A stretch of DNA of 64,000 nt from Phycisphaerales bacterium (GTDB lineage Bacteria > Planctomycetota > Phycisphaerae > Phycisphaerales > UBA1924). The stretch is taken from positions 45,113 through 109,112 of the forward strand of contig JADYYE010000047.1 in assembly GCA_020853815.1 (NCBI GenBank), given 5' to 3'. Positions 44,875 to 53,178 of this stretch are shown in pieces (position 1 is the first letter of the stretch; each line of letters begins with the position of its first letter). The position numbers and the translations under genes were made by a program. The notes beneath the pieces are model-generated. The model did not search any database and had not been told where the DNA came from. It saw only the letters and a list, made by a program, of their open reading frames with translations.

Positions 44875-45987
44875 ATGAAACGCGTGGCGATTGTATCGGC
44901 GGCGGTGCTTGGTTCGGCCTTCGGTGCGGTGCTCCTGGTGGCGGGTCCTCTCAATCCGCCGGCGGGCGCGGTGAGTTCGACCTACAAGACGCTCACCGAG
45001 GTCGAACCCCGGATCGCGATCAACGCGACCAACACACCCGGCGACGCCGACAGCGTGTTCAAGATCACCCAGCCCGGCTCGTACTACCTCACCGGCAGCA
45101 TCACGGGCGCCAGCGGCAAGCACGGCATCGAGGTCGCGGCCAACAGCGTGACCATCGATCTCAACGGATTCGCCCTCGTCGGCGTCGCAGGCTCGCTTGA
45201 CGGGATCGGCTCCAGTTCCTCCATCGCTCGTGTCGCCATCGAGAACGGCACGATCTCGGGATGGGGCGATGAAGGCATCGACATGGGGACCGCGTCCACG
45301 GTGCTGGGCGCCAGGGTCGAGCGCGTTCACGTTACCTCCTGCAGCGGCGACGGAATTTACATGGACACTCGGGCCGTGGTGCGGGACTGCGTCGTCCAGT
45401 CGGTTCTCGGCAACGGCATTTCGATTGAGAACGTGGGAGTTGTTGAGAGTTGCATTGTCTCAGGGAGCACGCTGAGCGGGATCGTGCTCCAGTTGGCTGG
45501 GGTCATCAAGAACTGCGTCGCCTATCGCAACACGATCGATGGGATCAATCTGGCCGCCGCCGGGGTCGTGTCGGGGTGCGATTCTCATGACAATGGCGGT
45601 GACGGAATCGAATCCGCCGGCGCCGGCTATGTGACCATTCTCGACTGCACCGCGCACGAGAACGCGGGAGACGGCATCAGGGTTGGAGCCGGCGCAATCG
45701 TTGAAAACAACCAGTGCGCCTTCAACGTGGCCGCCGGGATTCACACCACCGGCTCCGACTGCAGGATCGAACGGAACAACTGCATGGTCAACGCGCGGGG
45801 CATCGACGTTGACACGATCGGCAGCGTCATCATCAGGAACACATGCAGCGGCAACTCCACCAACTGGGATGTTGTCGCCGGCAACGTCATCCTGGTCGTG
45901 AACGCGACAACCGCGGGCGCGGTCAGCGGCAATGCTGGCGGCACGGCCCCCGGCTCCACCGATCCCAACGCGAACTTCTCGTATTGA
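44875..45987 (+). CDS. Secreted right-handed parallel beta-helix protein
   Basis: This 370-residue protein has a signal peptide (MKRVAIVSAAVLGSAFGAVLLVAG) followed by repeating short strands with conserved Gly-Ile and Asn-Asn positions (GIEVAANSVTIDLNGFAL, DGIYMDTRAVVRDCVV, NGISIENVGVVESCIV, DGINLAAAGVVSGCDS, DGIRVGAGAIVENNQC). This is the layout of pectate-lyase-fold/NosD-like beta-helices. No catalytic residues of a lyase can be picked out. It stands alone between two intergenic stretches. It may bind or cut an extracellular polysaccharide, which is a guess from the fold. Confidence 0.84.
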   Translation: MKRVAIVSAAVLGSAFGAVLLVAGPLNPPAGAVSSTYKTLTEVEPRIAINATNTPGDADSVFKITQPGSYYLTGSITGASGKHGIEVAANSVTIDLNGFALVGVAGSLDGIGSSSSIARVAIENGTISGWGDEGIDMGTASTVLGARVERVHVTSCSGDGIYMDTRAVVRDCVVQSVLGNGISIENVGVVESCIVSGSTLSGIVLQLAGVIKNCVAYRNTIDGINLAAAGVVSGCDSHDNGGDGIESAGAGYVTILDCTAHENAGDGIRVGAGAIVENNQCAFNVAAGIHTTGSDCRIERNNCMVNARGIDVDTIGSVIIRNTCSGNSTNWDVVAGNVILVVNATTAGAVSGNAGGTAPGSTDPNANFSY

Positions 45988-46280
45988 GCCCGAGCCTGGT
46001 TCTCGGCCGTCGCCCGCGGGTCGGACTCACCGCCCGGGCCGTGGATCGATCGGGCGCCGCGGATGGGGCTCGAGCCGGGCCGGCGGGCCTGTGATCCGGG
46101 CCGAGTCCGAGCAGGTGTTGCGGCCAGCGCGTCGCAGGGGTCGAATGGGGGGGCTGGTTCGGGTCGTACCGGGTGTGCCGCGGGGGACTGATTCCGCACC
46201 TCCGGCGGCACTTGACAGCGGCCCGGAGCGGTCTACATTCACTCTCTGCCCACGCCGGGCGACCGGCGGGGGTGGTCGAA

Positions 46281-46354
<74 letters not shown>

Positions 46355-46358
46355 CTTC

Positions 46359-46391
46359 AAAACGCCTCCGGCACCTTGTCGGGGGCGTTTT
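46359..46391 (+). terminator. Rho-independent terminator after tRNA-Asp
   Basis: AAAACGCC pairs with GGCGTTTT around an inner CCG/CGG stem, and the T run is followed by CGTT. It lies four bases after the tRNA. Confidence 0.8.
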
Positions 46392-46460
46392 CGTTGCAAC
46401 GCGGCGCATCGCGTGCTTCCCGGCCAATTTTCCCGCCCGATACCCCCTCGCAAAATGAAA

Positions 46461-46494
46461 GCCGCACGGCCCCCGGAAGGGGAAACCGTGCGGC
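46461..46494 (-). terminator. Probable terminator of the multihaem operon (minus strand)
   Basis: A 9-bp perfect stem, GCCGCACGG/CCGTGCGGC with a 16-base loop, is followed on the minus strand by TTTCATTTT. It lies about 200 bases beyond the stop of the redoxin-TPR gene, the last gene of the five-gene operon. The rest of 46395-46692 shows no gene. Confidence 0.7.
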
Positions 46495-46692
46495 CTTGGA
46501 GAGAAAACGCCATTCGCCCCGAACCCAATGCCGCCCGTTGATCGGGCGCCTCCCGGGGCCCCGCGTCTCTCCGACGCGGGCGTGTGTCTCGTGAGCCCGG
46601 GTTGAAACCAACGCTCCTTGTGCGTCGCCCGAACTCTCGCGGAAGTCAGACCCGGCGGTCCAGCGCGCCGTTCTGGTTCGAATCAGCCTCGA

Positions 46693-47757
46693 TCACTTCT
46701 TCGGGGCGGGCTGTTCGGCGGGCTTCTCGGTCGGGGTCGCCGCGCCCGCGGGCGGCGTGTCATGCACGAACCGCTTCAACGCCTCGCGGTAGTGCGACAG
46801 CGCCTCGTCCTTCCGCCCGCGCTGCTCCGCGATCTCGCCCAGGTAGTAGTGGCACAGCTCCGGGCTGGGGTTCAGGTCCAGCGCCTCGTTCAGCAGCTTC
46901 TCGGCCTCGTCGAGCCGCCCGCGCTTGAACAGCGCCGCCCCCTTGATCTGCTTGGCCCGTCGATGGTCCGACTGAACCGCCAGCACCTTCTCCACCATCG
47001 CGTCCGCCTCGTCGTACTCCTTGGTCATGATCGAGAGCTCCGCGAGGTCAAGCATCGCCTCGCGGTCGTCGGCGTTGAGCGCCAGGCCTTTCTTCAACTC
47101 CGCCTTGGCCTGATCGAGCTGGCCCTTCTCGCGCATCAGACGCGCCAAAGAGCGGTGCGCCGACGCCGCGCTCTTGGGCGACGACTTCTCCGTCGGCTTG
47201 GCGGCCAGCATCTCCCGGAGCTGCTTGTCGTCGATCTTGCCCAGCGCGTGGCGGACGTGCGCGTCCAGCAGCGTCTTGTAGTCGTTCCCGTGCAGCGAGA
47301 TCACGTTGCCGAGCTTCCCTTCCTTGTTCACGATGATGGTGGTGGGGAAGGCGATGAGCCCGAGCTTGCCATAGAACGCGCGGTCGGCGTCGAAGGCCAG
47401 GCTCGCGGTGATGCCCTTCTCCTGGCGCAGCTTCTCGAAGTACGCCCGCTGCACCACGTCCGCCGTCAGGTGTACGAGCTTCACGGGCTCGCCCGAGAGC
47501 GCCGCGACCACCTGCTGCGAGTCCGCCGCCGCCTGCTCCGAACGCCTTTGCTCGGCCGACAGGCACACGTAGACGACGACCGAACCCTTCATCGCCTCGC
47601 TGTCGATCACCGTGCCGTCGATCGCCGCCAGCTTGCACGACGGCACCAGTTCGCCGCGCTTCACGTTGCGCAGGTCGTCCGCGGACGCCGCGAACGCGAT
47701 CGACGCCGACAGCAGCGCCGCCGCCAGAACTCGGGACATGGGGTTGTGAGCATTCAT
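46693..47757 (-). CDS. Thioredoxin-fold plus TPR periplasmic protein without CXXC
   Basis: This 354-residue protein has a signal peptide (LAAALLSASIAFAASA), a redoxin-like domain (about 30-165) ending in the typical cis-Pro region (LGLIAFPTTIIVNKEGKL), and three or more TPR units (about 195-335). The usual redox-active CXXC is missing: its position reads VVYVCLSAEQR, with one Cys. It is therefore more likely a chaperone or scaffold than a disulfide reductase. ATG 47757 has AAGGAG upstream. As last gene of the multihaem operon, it may help assemble the cytochromes. Confidence 0.82.
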   Translation of the reverse strand: MNAHNPMSRVLAAALLSASIAFAASADDLRNVKRGELVPSCKLAAIDGTVIDSEAMKGSVVVYVCLSAEQRRSEQAAADSQQVVAALSGEPVKLVHLTADVVQRAYFEKLRQEKGITASLAFDADRAFYGKLGLIAFPTTIIVNKEGKLGNVISLHGNDYKTLLDAHVRHALGKIDDKQLREMLAAKPTEKSSPKSAASAHRSLARLMREKGQLDQAKAELKKGLALNADDREAMLDLAELSIMTKEYDEADAMVEKVLAVQSDHRRAKQIKGAALFKRGRLDEAEKLLNEALDLNPSPELCHYYLGEIAEQRGRKDEALSHYREALKRFVHDTPPAGAATPTEKPAEQPAPKK

Positions 47758-47802
47758 GGAAACTCTCCTTCGTGCCGCGGCCTGGCCGCGCCGGTCGTGG
47801 GG

Positions 47803-49329
47803 TTACTTCTTGGGTGGTTCCTTCGACTTCTCATCTCGCGTGGGCGTGGGCGTGGGCGTCTCGTCGGCGTCGGGCGGGATCGCGCGAACGCCGGGGATCA
47901 GCCCCTCGCCCTTCCAGTCCTCGCCCGGCTTGCGCGCCGGATACGTCACGGGATTGACGCGGTTGTATTCCAAGGGCGCGTGGCACGCCCCGCCGCAGCT
48001 CCCGCCCTCCGCGTTCGCCTGATACTTCAGCGGGAGCTTCCACCCCGCCGGGCCGTACGGCACCGCGTCGCGGATGTGCTGCGTGCTCGACACGGCGTGG
48101 GCGTCATGGCACACGCGGCAGGAGCGCCCCTTCTTGTCGCGGTTGACGTGGACGAAGTGCAGGTTCATGTCGCCGTTGCGGAAGCCCGTCGCGCCCGTCG
48201 TCTTCTGATCCAGCACCAGGTGCCGATCGTGGCAGCTGAAGCACAGCGCGTAGCTGTTCTCGCTGAACGGGTAGTACATGTCGGAGGGATACTCGTCGTT
48301 GAGCAGGCGCTTGTGGTCCCCGCCGTGGATGTCGTGGCACTCCACGCACCCGCGCTGCGTGAGCGCGCCGTGCAGGCTCTTGCCCGTCTCGATCACCTTC
48401 TTCATGTTGACGAGCTTGGTCCCGTCCGCCATCGCGATCGGCTGGTTGTGGCACTCAAAGCACAGGTTCTTGGGCTCATCCTTCAGCAGCGAGGCCTGGT
48501 CGCCCGCGTGCGCGAAGTGGCAGTTGGTGCAGCCGCGCTTGGTCGTCACCGCCGCGTGCTGCGTGGTCGCGCTCCCCATCGTGTGCGCGATGTCCTGGTG
48601 GCATTCCGTGCACAGCTTCGCCGGCGCCGAGAGCAACAGCCCCGGTTCGTCGGTCGCGTGCGGATCATGGCACACGCGGCAATCGCCCAGCACCGGCGCG
48701 TGGACCACCGACTTGGTGTCGATCTCCATCCCCACCCGCACGTGGCACTTCAGGCACAGGTCGCGCCCCTCGTGGTTCAGCAGCTTGGGGAACTTCGACG
48801 TGTGCGGCTGGTGGCACGCGCCGCACGCCCCGATCGACGCCGGCCCGTGCACGCGGTCGTGCGCCCCCGTGATGTCCTTGTGGCACGCGGCGCACGAATC
48901 CGCGTAGTGCTCGCCGCGTAGGAAGCGCGGGCTCGTCCCGCCGTGCGGGTCGTGGCACCCCAGGCACTCCCCCTTGGCGAATGGATCGTGCGCGAACAGC
49001 CCCTCGGTCTTCTCCGGCGCGTGGCACAGCGTGCAGGTGTCGTGGCGGTCGCGCGCCGGCTTGAAGGCGTGCGTCGCGGGGTCGGTCAGCACATGGCACG
49101 CGTCGCATCCGTTCACCAGGATCGGCCCGTGCAGGTTCGGGCGGTTCTTGATCCCCGGGTGGCACTCCGCCGTCACGCACCCCTCACGCGGCGTCTCGGT
49201 GGTGGGGGGCTGGGCGGTCGAGCCCGTCTTGTCCAGCGTGGGATTCCGCACCTGCGACATCGCCGGCGACCCCAGGCTCGCCGCGCCCAGCAACGCCGCC
49301 AGAACAACCCATGACGTGCGTGCGTTCAC
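47803..49329 (-). CDS. Multihaem cytochrome c with 15 predicted haem sites
   Basis: This 508-residue secreted protein (signal LAALLGAASLGSPAMS) carries thirteen CXXCH motifs, one CX4CH (CVTAECH) near the N-terminus and one CX3CH (CGGACH) near the C-terminus. Many motifs are followed by DPH or HGG, as in doubled-CXXCH domains of periplasmic or outer-surface cytochromes. It starts with GTG, overlapping the stop of the upstream paralog. The two proteins share haem number and order, including both odd motifs, so one arose by duplication. It probably conducts electrons across the periplasm. The C-terminal tail is charged and Pro/Thr-rich. Confidence 0.9.
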   Translation of the reverse strand: MNARTSWVVLAALLGAASLGSPAMSQVRNPTLDKTGSTAQPPTTETPREGCVTAECHPGIKNRPNLHGPILVNGCDACHVLTDPATHAFKPARDRHDTCTLCHAPEKTEGLFAHDPFAKGECLGCHDPHGGTSPRFLRGEHYADSCAACHKDITGAHDRVHGPASIGACGACHQPHTSKFPKLLNHEGRDLCLKCHVRVGMEIDTKSVVHAPVLGDCRVCHDPHATDEPGLLLSAPAKLCTECHQDIAHTMGSATTQHAAVTTKRGCTNCHFAHAGDQASLLKDEPKNLCFECHNQPIAMADGTKLVNMKKVIETGKSLHGALTQRGCVECHDIHGGDHKRLLNDEYPSDMYYPFSENSYALCFSCHDRHLVLDQKTTGATGFRNGDMNLHFVHVNRDKKGRSCRVCHDAHAVSSTQHIRDAVPYGPAGWKLPLKYQANAEGGSCGGACHAPLEYNRVNPVTYPARKPGEDWKGEGLIPGVRAIPPDADETPTPTPTRDEKSKEPPKK

Positions 49330-50840
49330 TTGCTACCTCCCTTGAGCTTGTCGCCGGTCCCGCCCGGCAGGCGGCTGTAGCGCAGCGGCTCGTGGCACGC
49401 CCCCCCGCAACTCCCGCCGTCTTCCCGCAGCGTGAAGTCCATGGGCATGTTCCACCCCGAGCCCTCGAAGTTGATGACCTTGGCGATGAGACGCGGCTCG
49501 CCCACCGCGTGGACCGCGTGGCACGAAGCGCACCCACGCGACTTCCCGTCGCTCGGATTCAGGTGCACCGCGTGCAAGTTCCGCTCCCCGTCGCGGAACT
49601 CCGTCGCGCCCGGTAAGCTCGCCAAAAGCGAATCGTGGCACGAGAAGCACAACGAGAAGTTCCGCGCGTCGTACGGGCCCATCGGAACCTCCTGCGCCAC
49701 GCCCTTGAGCAGGCGCGCGTGGCTCCCGCCGTGAACGCTGTGGCACCCCGCGCACTCCTGATGCCCCGCCACGTCGTGCGCCGCCACCCGATCGGCCAGC
49801 CCCGCCATCGACGCCACCGTCCGCCCGTCCGCGGCCTTCACTTCCTTGTCGTGGCACGACACGCAGATCGACGCCTGATCGGCCCGCAGCATGTTCGGAT
49901 GATCCGACCCGTGCGGGTCGTGGCAGCGCGCACACCGCTCGCCCTTCAGCACCGCGTCGTGCGACACCGTCGCGCCCGTGATCGTCTCGCCGATCTCCCT
50001 GTGGCACGACACGCACAGCTCCCGCGCCTCCGCCGCCAGCATCCCCTTGTGCGACGCCGTGTGCGGCGCGTGGCACGCCAGGCACGAGCTCTCCACCTTC
50101 GCGTGGGAGTGCGGGCTGGTCTGCGTCCGGTCCGCCGCCGCCACATGGCACGAGCGGCAGTTGTCCTCCAGCGTCGCCGTCCGCAACAGCCCGCGCCGGT
50201 CCGATCCGTGCGAGTTGTGGCACAGCTCGCACGCATCGTCGGCGTAGGGCGTGTGCGTCACCAGCCCCTCGCTCCGCGGGTGGCACGCCGAGCAGGTGTC
50301 GCGCACCGTCCTGGCCCGGAGCAGGTCGTTCGTCAGCGCCGCGTGCGGATCGTGGCACTCCAGGCACGCGTCGTCCGTCATCGCCGCGTGCTGCACCGGC
50401 GTGTGCCAGCGCGTGTCGTGGCACGACGAGCACAGCTCGCTCCGCCCGCGAGCCAGCGGGTACACATGCCCACCCGTGTCGGGCGCGTGGCACGACGCGC
50501 ACTCCCCGCGCGCGATCGGCGTGTGCAGCCAGGGCGTCGCGCCCCGCATCGCGTGACACTCCGCGGTCACGCACCCGTCCGCGAACGTCACCACCTTCGT
50601 GGGACGCGGCGCGGGCGTCGCCGCCGGAACGATCAGCGGCTTCTCCTGCATCGCCGCCGACCCGCCCAGATGCGACGCGTCAGCCTGGGGCGCGACCGCC
50701 GCCGGCCCGGCGCGGAACTTCCACCAGCCCAGCCCCGCGATCGCGCCCGCGCCCACCAGCGCGGCGAGCGTGATCACCAGCCGGGGCCTGGCCCGGTAGA
50801 TCGCGTGAACTCGCAGCGAAATGGCCCGCATCGGGCGCAT
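49326..50840 (-). CDS. Membrane-anchored multihaem cytochrome c with 15 predicted haem sites
   Basis: This 504-residue protein has one N-terminal helix (LVITLAALVGAGAIAGLGWW) that is likely an uncleaved anchor, then a CX4CH site (CVTAECH), thirteen CXXCH motifs, and a terminal CX3CH (CGGACH). The order matches the following gene. It sits 12 bases after the second c/b-fusion gene, with GGAG ahead of its ATG. It probably takes electrons from the fusion proteins at the membrane and passes them to its soluble paralog. Confidence 0.9.
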   Translation of the reverse strand: MRPMRAISLRVHAIYRARPRLVITLAALVGAGAIAGLGWWKFRAGPAAVAPQADASHLGGSAAMQEKPLIVPAATPAPRPTKVVTFADGCVTAECHAMRGATPWLHTPIARGECASCHAPDTGGHVYPLARGRSELCSSCHDTRWHTPVQHAAMTDDACLECHDPHAALTNDLLRARTVRDTCSACHPRSEGLVTHTPYADDACELCHNSHGSDRRGLLRTATLEDNCRSCHVAAADRTQTSPHSHAKVESSCLACHAPHTASHKGMLAAEARELCVSCHREIGETITGATVSHDAVLKGERCARCHDPHGSDHPNMLRADQASICVSCHDKEVKAADGRTVASMAGLADRVAAHDVAGHQECAGCHSVHGGSHARLLKGVAQEVPMGPYDARNFSLCFSCHDSLLASLPGATEFRDGERNLHAVHLNPSDGKSRGCASCHAVHAVGEPRLIAKVINFEGSGWNMPMDFTLREDGGSCGGACHEPLRYSRLPGGTGDKLKGGSK

Positions 50841-50852
50841 GTGGATCTCCGT

Positions 50853-53126
50853 TTACGTCAGGCCGCCGATCAGGATGAGCGCCAAGAGCAGGAGCCCGAA
50901 CCCCACCGACGCGATCGCGATGAAGAGGATCACCGGGCGCTTGCCGGGGTCCGGCGCCTTGACGCGCAGGGCCTCCAGCTTCCCGCTCTTGACCAGCCGC
51001 TCGTACTCCTCCGGGCGGGTGTGCTTCAGCTCGTCCTCGGGCATCGTGCCCGTGAAGATCACCGGGTCGACCGGGAACGTGCCCGGGCGCAGGTGCGCAT
51101 TGAAGAAGTGGATCGTGAAGATGAAGCCGATCGCCAGGAGCGCCTCGTAGCCGTGAACGATCATCGCCACGTTGAAGAGCCAGCCCGGCATGATCTTCGA
51201 CGCCAACTCCGGGAACCACAAGAGAAGCCCCGATCCGCCGATGATCATCGAGCCGCCCACCTCGGCCCAGTAGTCGAACTTCTCCCAATAGGTCCAGCGA
51301 TCCAGCCGCGGCGGACGCTTGCGGAACAGGAACCACGCGAACATCCCCATGATGTCCTTGGCGTCCTTCCAGCGCGGCGCCATCGAGTTGGGCCCGAACA
51401 CCCACTCCATCACCGGCACCGTCCGCGTCATGAACCGACGCCCCAGCACCGCAAAGTGCAGCGCGAAGTTCAGCATGAGCAGGATCGCAAAGAAGCGGTG
51501 CCACAGCCCCGCCGCCTCCACGCCCCCCATCAGCGTCGCCATCGTCCGCGCCCACCCCTGCTCGCTGAAGATGAGCGGGATCCCCGTCGCCGTCAGCCCG
51601 AAGAACGTGATCGCCACCAGCGCGTGATTGACGCGATCGACGAACGTGAAGCGCGTGATGTGCGTCTCGGCGTGGTTGTGGTGGGCGCCCAGGCGGGCAC
51701 GCTCGCGCCGCGCGCGGTAGAACCACAGGATCGTGTGAATCCCGAAGAACGTGAACACGGCGCTCATCATCACCATGAAGTACAGCCACACCCCGTGGAG
51801 CACCGGATAGTTCTTGGAGTCGCGGAAGTTCGCGTGCGGGTCGAACTGCACGAAGCTCCCGTTGGCCCCCGGGTGGCACGCCGCGCACGTCTGAACGAGA
51901 TTCTCCTTCGCCACCTTCGACGCCGGATCCTTCAGCGGCAGGATGTCGTGCGCGCCGTGGCAGTCCGAGCACCGCGCCGCCCGCTCCCCGCCCAGCTTCG
52001 TCACCTGACCGTGGTAGCTCTCCACGTACGTCTGGTAGTACGTCCCGGGACGCCCCTGCGCCGCGTCCGGGCTGTCGTGGCAACGCCCGCACTCGTCGAT
52101 GATGTCCTGCATGAACCCCGACCCGGCCTCCACCGAGATCCCGTGCGCCGTGTGACAGTCCGTGCACACCGCCGCCCCGCCCGGCTTCCGCGCGTTCTTC
52201 ATCCCGTGCACGCTCTTCTCGTACACCTCCATGATCCCGACGTGGCAACGCCCGCAGGTCTGCGGCACGTTCCCGCGATGCACCTTCGACGACGGGTCCT
52301 TCGACGGCTTGACGCCGTGCGCCCCGTGACAATCAGCGCACGTCGCCGCCATCGGAAGCCCCGCCTTGTCGATCGCCCGCGCGTGCGTCGACCCCAGGTA
52401 CGTCTCGATCCGTCCCTTGGGGTCCTTCGACGTTGGCGTCGGCGCGTGCTTGGCGTGGCAGTCGCCGCACAGGTGCAGCGAGTTGAGCTTGTTCGATCCC
52501 GCGCGACGATCCGCCACCTTCAGAATGTCGTGCCCGCCGTGGCACGACGCGCACGTCGGCGCCAGCGGGTCCTTGGCCTCCAGCGCCTCGTGGTGCGAGC
52601 TCCCCATGTACTCCGTGTACTCCGCGCTGTGGCACTTGGTCGCGCACGTCGCCTTCTCCAGGGTCGGCGCGTGCGGCAGCACCGCCGCGTCCTCGTGGCA
52701 CTCGATGCACCGCAATTCCGCGTGAGGCCCGCCCGCCAACGCGTCCGCCTTCACATGCAGCCCCGCGCGCTTGGCCGGCTCCTTTCCCGTCAGACCCGCC
52801 ACGTTCGCCGGCGTCGTCGGCGCGATCACCGCCGCGTCGTTCTCAAGCCGCGTCCCCACCATCGAACGCCGCTCCGCCGGGCCAAGCTCGCCGATCGCCG
52901 TCTGCCCGTGGCACTGCAGGCACCGGCGATCCGAGGTCGGGTTCGCCGGCGTGTTCTGGGCCGCCGCGGGCGCCGCCAGCCACAAAATCGCACCCGCCAA
53001 CACTCCCTTCATCACCGAGCTGGCCGGCGCTCGCCAACAGGCCCACAGCCCGGCACGCGCGATCGTCCTGACGCGCCGCCCTTCCGCCTCGTCGCTCGTC
53101 GTCGCTCTGGTCTGGCTCGTCTTCAT
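50853..53126 (-). CDS. Fused multihaem cytochrome c / cytochrome b561-type membrane protein (CbcL-like)
   Basis: This 757-residue protein has an N-terminal hydrophobic leader (VLAGAILWLAAPAAA), ten CXXCH motifs plus one CX3CH (CATKCH) in the first 430 residues, and a C-terminal membrane part with about five helices and histidines in ITRFTFVDRVNHALVAITFF, VEAAGLWHRFF and ALHFAV that could hold b haems. Geobacter CbcL has the same plan and oxidises quinol for extracellular electron transfer. Start 53126 has a weak ribosome site; Met39 would give a neater signal peptide. The paralog upstream has the same haem layout. Confidence 0.9.
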   Translation of the reverse strand: MKTSQTRATTSDEAEGRRVRTIARAGLWACWRAPASSVMKGVLAGAILWLAAPAAAQNTPANPTSDRRCLQCHGQTAIGELGPAERRSMVGTRLENDAAVIAPTTPANVAGLTGKEPAKRAGLHVKADALAGGPHAELRCIECHEDAAVLPHAPTLEKATCATKCHSAEYTEYMGSSHHEALEAKDPLAPTCASCHGGHDILKVADRRAGSNKLNSLHLCGDCHAKHAPTPTSKDPKGRIETYLGSTHARAIDKAGLPMAATCADCHGAHGVKPSKDPSSKVHRGNVPQTCGRCHVGIMEVYEKSVHGMKNARKPGGAAVCTDCHTAHGISVEAGSGFMQDIIDECGRCHDSPDAAQGRPGTYYQTYVESYHGQVTKLGGERAARCSDCHGAHDILPLKDPASKVAKENLVQTCAACHPGANGSFVQFDPHANFRDSKNYPVLHGVWLYFMVMMSAVFTFFGIHTILWFYRARRERARLGAHHNHAETHITRFTFVDRVNHALVAITFFGLTATGIPLIFSEQGWARTMATLMGGVEAAGLWHRFFAILLMLNFALHFAVLGRRFMTRTVPVMEWVFGPNSMAPRWKDAKDIMGMFAWFLFRKRPPRLDRWTYWEKFDYWAEVGGSMIIGGSGLLLWFPELASKIMPGWLFNVAMIVHGYEALLAIGFIFTIHFFNAHLRPGTFPVDPVIFTGTMPEDELKHTRPEEYERLVKSGKLEALRVKAPDPGKRPVILFIAIASVGFGLLLLALILIGGLT

Positions 53127-53178
53127 GGGTCGCCCGCCGATTGAGAGTGTTGAGGCCCGCCGCCGCGCTCGCGCCCCG

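Noticed and set aside
49635..53144. 1169-codon plus-strand open frame
   Set aside because: It is rich in Arg, His and Pro because it lies opposite the CXXCH-rich cytochrome genes. There is no recognisable domain.
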